Below the pieces are notes generated by a model. It searched no databases and had not been told where the DNA came from. It was given only the letters and a program-made list of their open reading frames with translations. From an uncultured Granulosicoccaceae bacterium (GTDB lineage: Bacteria; Pseudomonadota; Gammaproteobacteria; Granulosicoccales; Granulosicoccaceae), in NCBI GenBank assembly GCA_938041955.1, contig CALISD010000164.1, positions 1 to 34,555 on the forward strand: DNA of 34,555 nucleotides, written 5' to 3'. Each line of letters begins with the position of its first letter. Position 1 is the first letter of the stretch. Made by a program: the position numbers and the translations under genes. Below are positions 32,466-34,555 of the stretch, piece by piece.

Positions 32466-32973
32466 GGAGCAAGCAAGTGTTTTCCACGCCATCAAAGAAC
32501 AATACTCTGCGTCATATATTATAAGGCTGATTGGTTTAAAGTGATCTGTGAAAACAATGTAAGATACTGGGATGCGATTAGTTATTGTACGGGGGATAGC
32601 TCGACTCAAAGCCATTCGCTTACTATCCCGAAGCTGCGCCCGAAAAATTCACCACCGCTTTATCGAAAAAGCAGTGTGCTTTTTAAAGCGTTGCAACAGT
32701 CAACCTGCGGGATTGAACATTTGGCGAACTTTGTTGTCTATTCCTTGTAGTTGTAGGTTTGTGTATAGGCCGCCCGCCGGCGAACGAATTACTTCAATTT
32801 TCGAGCAAGCCTTCCCCATACATTACTTGGACTTTCCAGACCGGATTGAAATAGTCGTTTCAACAGACACGCACCTGAATACAGCTAACACGGTATAGTC
32901 AATCGCAAAGTAACAAGTGAAAACTGGCAACCCCATTTAATGTTCCACAATAAAAACAGTTAGAAGGAAAAAT
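32466..32973. other. Intergenic upstream of yghU
   Basis: About 500 bases separate array A from yghU. Short open frames occur on the plus strand, but they are Cys/Arg-rich, have no convincing ribosome binding sites and resemble nothing I know. A TATAGT at about 32894-32899 could be a -10 element for yghU, but it has no good -35 partner. Confidence 0.4.
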
Positions 32974-33840
32974 ATGAGCGAAGGGACTTACACCCCAGCC
33001 CGAGTTTGGAAGTGGGATTCAGAGAGCGGAGGACGTTGGGCAAGTATTAACCGACCCATCTCCGGCGCTACAAGCCAATCCGAGTTGCCTGTAGGCAAAC
33101 ACCCACTGCAGCTGTATTCATTGGCGACCCCTAATGGCGTCAAAGTTACCGTGATGCTTGAGGAGCTGTTGGCCCTCGGTTTTGAAGGTGCAGAATATGA
33201 CGCTCACCTGATACGAATTGGAGACGGTGATCAATTCAGCAGCGGCTTTGTTAACGCAAATCCCAACTCGAAAATACCGGCACTGATGGACCACAGCACC
33301 GAAACACCCACACGCGTGTTTGAGTCAGGTGCGATCCTAATGTACCTGGCTGAAAAATTTAACACCCTTCTACCTACAGAACCCTCAGCACGCGCCGAGT
33401 GTTTATCATGGCTGTTCTGGCAAATGGGCAGCGCGCCCTACTTAGGCGGCGGGTTTGGTCATTTCTATTCGTATGCTCCGGTAAAAATAGAATACGCCAT
33501 CGACCGATTCACCATGGAAACCAAGCGTCAACTTGATGTGCTGGATAAACAACTTGCTAACAATCAGTTTATCTGTGGCGACGACTACACAATCGCCGAC
33601 ATCGCAATTTGGCCCTGGTATGGCCAGGTGGTATTGAACACCGTCTATGAAGCTGCTGAATTTCTCCAGGCGCATGAATATAAACACCTGAATCGCTGGG
33701 CAAACGAAATCAAAGAAAGACCCGCTGTAAAGCGCGGCCGAATAGTCAATAAGACCTTCGGTGAGCCGTCTGAACAGCTACATGAACGTCATGATGCCAG
33801 TGACTTCGACAACAAAACTCAAGACAAGGTCGATTCTTAG
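32974..33840 (+). CDS. yghU: YghU-type glutathione transferase (disulfide-bond reductase)
   Basis: The 288-residue protein matches E. coli YghU in length and nearly end to end: a YTPARVWKWD opening, NRPISG, LPVGKHPLQLYSL(A)TPNG, MLEELLALG, LIRIGDGDQFSSGFV, NPNSKIPAL, RVFESGAILMYLAEKF, GGGFGHFYSYAPVKIEYAIDRFTME, DYTIADIAIWPW, and ERPAVKRGRIVN near the end. YghU is a nu-class glutathione transferase that binds two glutathione molecules and reduces disulfide bonds and organic peroxides in the cytoplasm. A clear AAGGA ribosome binding site precedes the ATG. The gene is flanked on both sides by the repeat arrays and appears monocistronic. Confidence 0.97.
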   Translation: MSEGTYTPARVWKWDSESGGRWASINRPISGATSQSELPVGKHPLQLYSLATPNGVKVTVMLEELLALGFEGAEYDAHLIRIGDGDQFSSGFVNANPNSKIPALMDHSTETPTRVFESGAILMYLAEKFNTLLPTEPSARAECLSWLFWQMGSAPYLGGGFGHFYSYAPVKIEYAIDRFTMETKRQLDVLDKQLANNQFICGDDYTIADIAIWPWYGQVVLNTVYEAAEFLQAHEYKHLNRWANEIKERPAVKRGRIVNKTFGEPSEQLHERHDASDFDNKTQDKVDS

Positions 33841-33866
33841 TCTAAGAAGTCATAGCCGACTGTCCG

Positions 33867-33888
33867 ACACCGTTCGTAGTAGCGGTGT
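33867..33888 (+). terminator. Weak hairpin after yghU
   Basis: A 6-bp stem (acaccg/cggtgt) with a 10-base loop lies 26 bases after the yghU stop and before array B. It has no T run, so it is a poor terminator. The array hairpins that follow may stop transcription instead. Confidence 0.3.
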
Positions 33889-33960
33889 GAGTAAGTCGCA
33901 TTCAAGCCACCGTAGCTGCTCATGCATGGTAAAAAACAGCAGGCAGATGTGCATCGATCT

Positions 33961-34054
33961 CAGCTAACCCGCTGAGTGAGCAAGGATCAGCGTTTAACGC
34001 TGTGAAGCCGCTCGACGAGCGCTATCCGGCCTTGCTCACGCGGCGGGCTACCTT
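33961..34054 (+). repeat. Array B hairpin 1
   Basis: The left arm is 33961-33985, the loop 33986-34029 and the right arm 34030-34054. A few arm positions differ from the consensus (cagctaaccc, gagtgag). Confidence 0.88.
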
Positions 34055-34147
34055 GATCTTCTATTGCTGATGAACCTGCGGTGCTTTTCAAGCTCCCCTG
34101 GCTGCTCCATGCATAGTAAAAACCAGCAGGCACTCGTGCATGACTCT

Positions 34148-34241
34148 AAGGTAACCCGCTGCGTGAGCAAGGATCAGCGCTTAACGCTGTTAAGCCGCTC
34201 GACGAGCGCTATCCGGCCTTGCTCACCCAGCGGGTTACCTT
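34148..34241 (+). repeat. Array B hairpin 2
   Basis: The left arm is 34148-34172, the loop 34173-34216 and the right arm 34217-34241. The arms pair over 25 positions with one mismatch. Confidence 0.9.
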
Positions 34242-34335
34242 GATCTTCTATTACTGATGAACCTGCGAAGCCTTTCAAGCCTCCCTGGCTGCTCGATGCA
34301 TAGTAAAAAAACAGCAAGCAGTCGTGCATCGATCT

Positions 34336-34429
34336 CAGGCAACCCGCAGCGTGAGCAAGGATCAGCGTTTAACGCTGTTAAGCCGCTCGACGAGCGCTAT
34401 CCGGCCTTGCTCACGCGGCGGGTTACCTT
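34336..34429 (+). repeat. Array B hairpin 3
   Basis: The left arm is 34336-34360, the loop 34361-34404 and the right arm 34405-34429. A fourth left arm (34524-34548) and the first seven loop bases follow and are cut by the window end. Confidence 0.9.
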
Positions 34430-34555
34430 GATGGTCTATCACTGATGAACCTGCGAAGCCTTTCAAGCCTCCCGTGGCTACGCGATGCATAGTAAAAAGC
34501 AGAAGGCAGTCGTGCATCACACTAAGGTAACCCGCTGCGTGAGCAAGGATCAGCG

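Larger units (their letters stand above)
33895..34555 (+). repeat. Array B: near-perfect tandem hairpin repeats (period 187-188 bp), open at the right edge
   Basis: Four left arms start at 33961, 34148, 34336 and 34524 (spacing 187, 188, 188). Each unit has a 25-bp stem, a 44-base loop with its own small hairpins (CAGCG/CGCTG, or alternatively GCTTAA/TTAAGC, then GCTCG-A-CGAGC), and a spacer of about 94 bases with conserved blocks such as cctgcgaagcc, gatgcatagtaaaaa and cagtcgtgcat. The copies are almost identical, so the array is young or kept uniform. The first spacer (about 33895-33960) is partial, and the array continues beyond the window. Nothing in it looks coding. Confidence 0.92.

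Noticed and set aside
32572..32898. 108-residue plus-strand frame upstream of yghU
   Set aside because: It is rich in Cys and Arg, has no good ribosome binding site and shows no family resemblance. It ends in the probable promoter region of yghU.
33895..34555. CRISPR array
   Set aside because: The period is 187-188 bp and the sequences between hairpins are homologous to each other, not unique spacers. No cas genes are present.
31758..34555. Integron attC array
   Set aside because: The units are inverted-repeat structures, but they enclose no cassettes. The spacers are copies of one another, and the arms lack the GTTRRRY/RYYYAAC ends. No integrase is present.

Overview
The window looks like chromosomal DNA of a free-living, probably marine or aquatic gammaproteobacterium. 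The assignment rests on gene content: an E. coli YghU-like disulfide reductase matching along its whole length, a BtuBFCD cobalamin uptake set with a cobalamin riboswitch, a secreted LigE-type DNA ligase, a GlyGly-CTERM-like protein tail and a PspA homologue. Base composition is roughly balanced. There are no rRNA or tRNA genes, no transposase, and no phage or CRISPR signatures. The genus cannot be fixed from this sequence alone.

Layout. Bases 1-3764 (minus) hold the N-terminal 1254 codons of a large lipoprotein. It has a NodB-like deacetylase domain, cadherin-like tandem repeats and a CBM9-like insert, and it continues past the left edge. Next come a periplasmic ATP-dependent DNA ligase and a type II NADH dehydrogenase (both minus), then a large secreted alpha/beta hydrolase (plus) that seems to start at an ATT codon. 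RtcB RNA ligase (minus) follows. Behind it is a non-coding stretch with a near-consensus promoter, a CRP-like palindrome and an intrinsic terminator, which together outline an undescribed RNA of about 200 nt. A DUF4240 protein (plus) faces a UvrD-like SF1 helicase (minus).

The centre (14.0-23.9 kb) is a cobalamin island. A minus-strand operon behind a cobalamin riboswitch runs btuB, a beta-propeller-like lipoprotein, btuF, btuC, btuD, cobU, cobO. The divergent cobT-cobS pair lies on the plus strand. Together these genes would import cobalamin or cobinamide, adenosylate it and rebuild the nucleotide loop, so the island is for uptake and salvage, not de novo corrin synthesis. The lipoprotein between btuB and btuF resembles the Bacteroides BtuG idea of a surface propeller partner of BtuB.

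The right part (24.0-31.8 kb) has an RNase HI with a viroplasmin-like domain, a possible hemerythrin remnant, and a minus-strand pair (CDGSH/FMN glutamate-synthase-like protein and glutathionyl-hydroquinone reductase) divergent from a LysR regulator. Then comes an XRE regulator divergent from a translationally coupled pspA and a polytopic membrane protein gene.

The last 2.8 kb is the most unusual. Two arrays of a 180-188 bp tandem repeat, each unit carrying a 25-bp stem closed over a 43-44 nt structured loop, flank yghU in opposite orientation. The left array is degenerate and begins at the stop codon of the membrane-protein gene. The right array is almost perfect and runs off the window.
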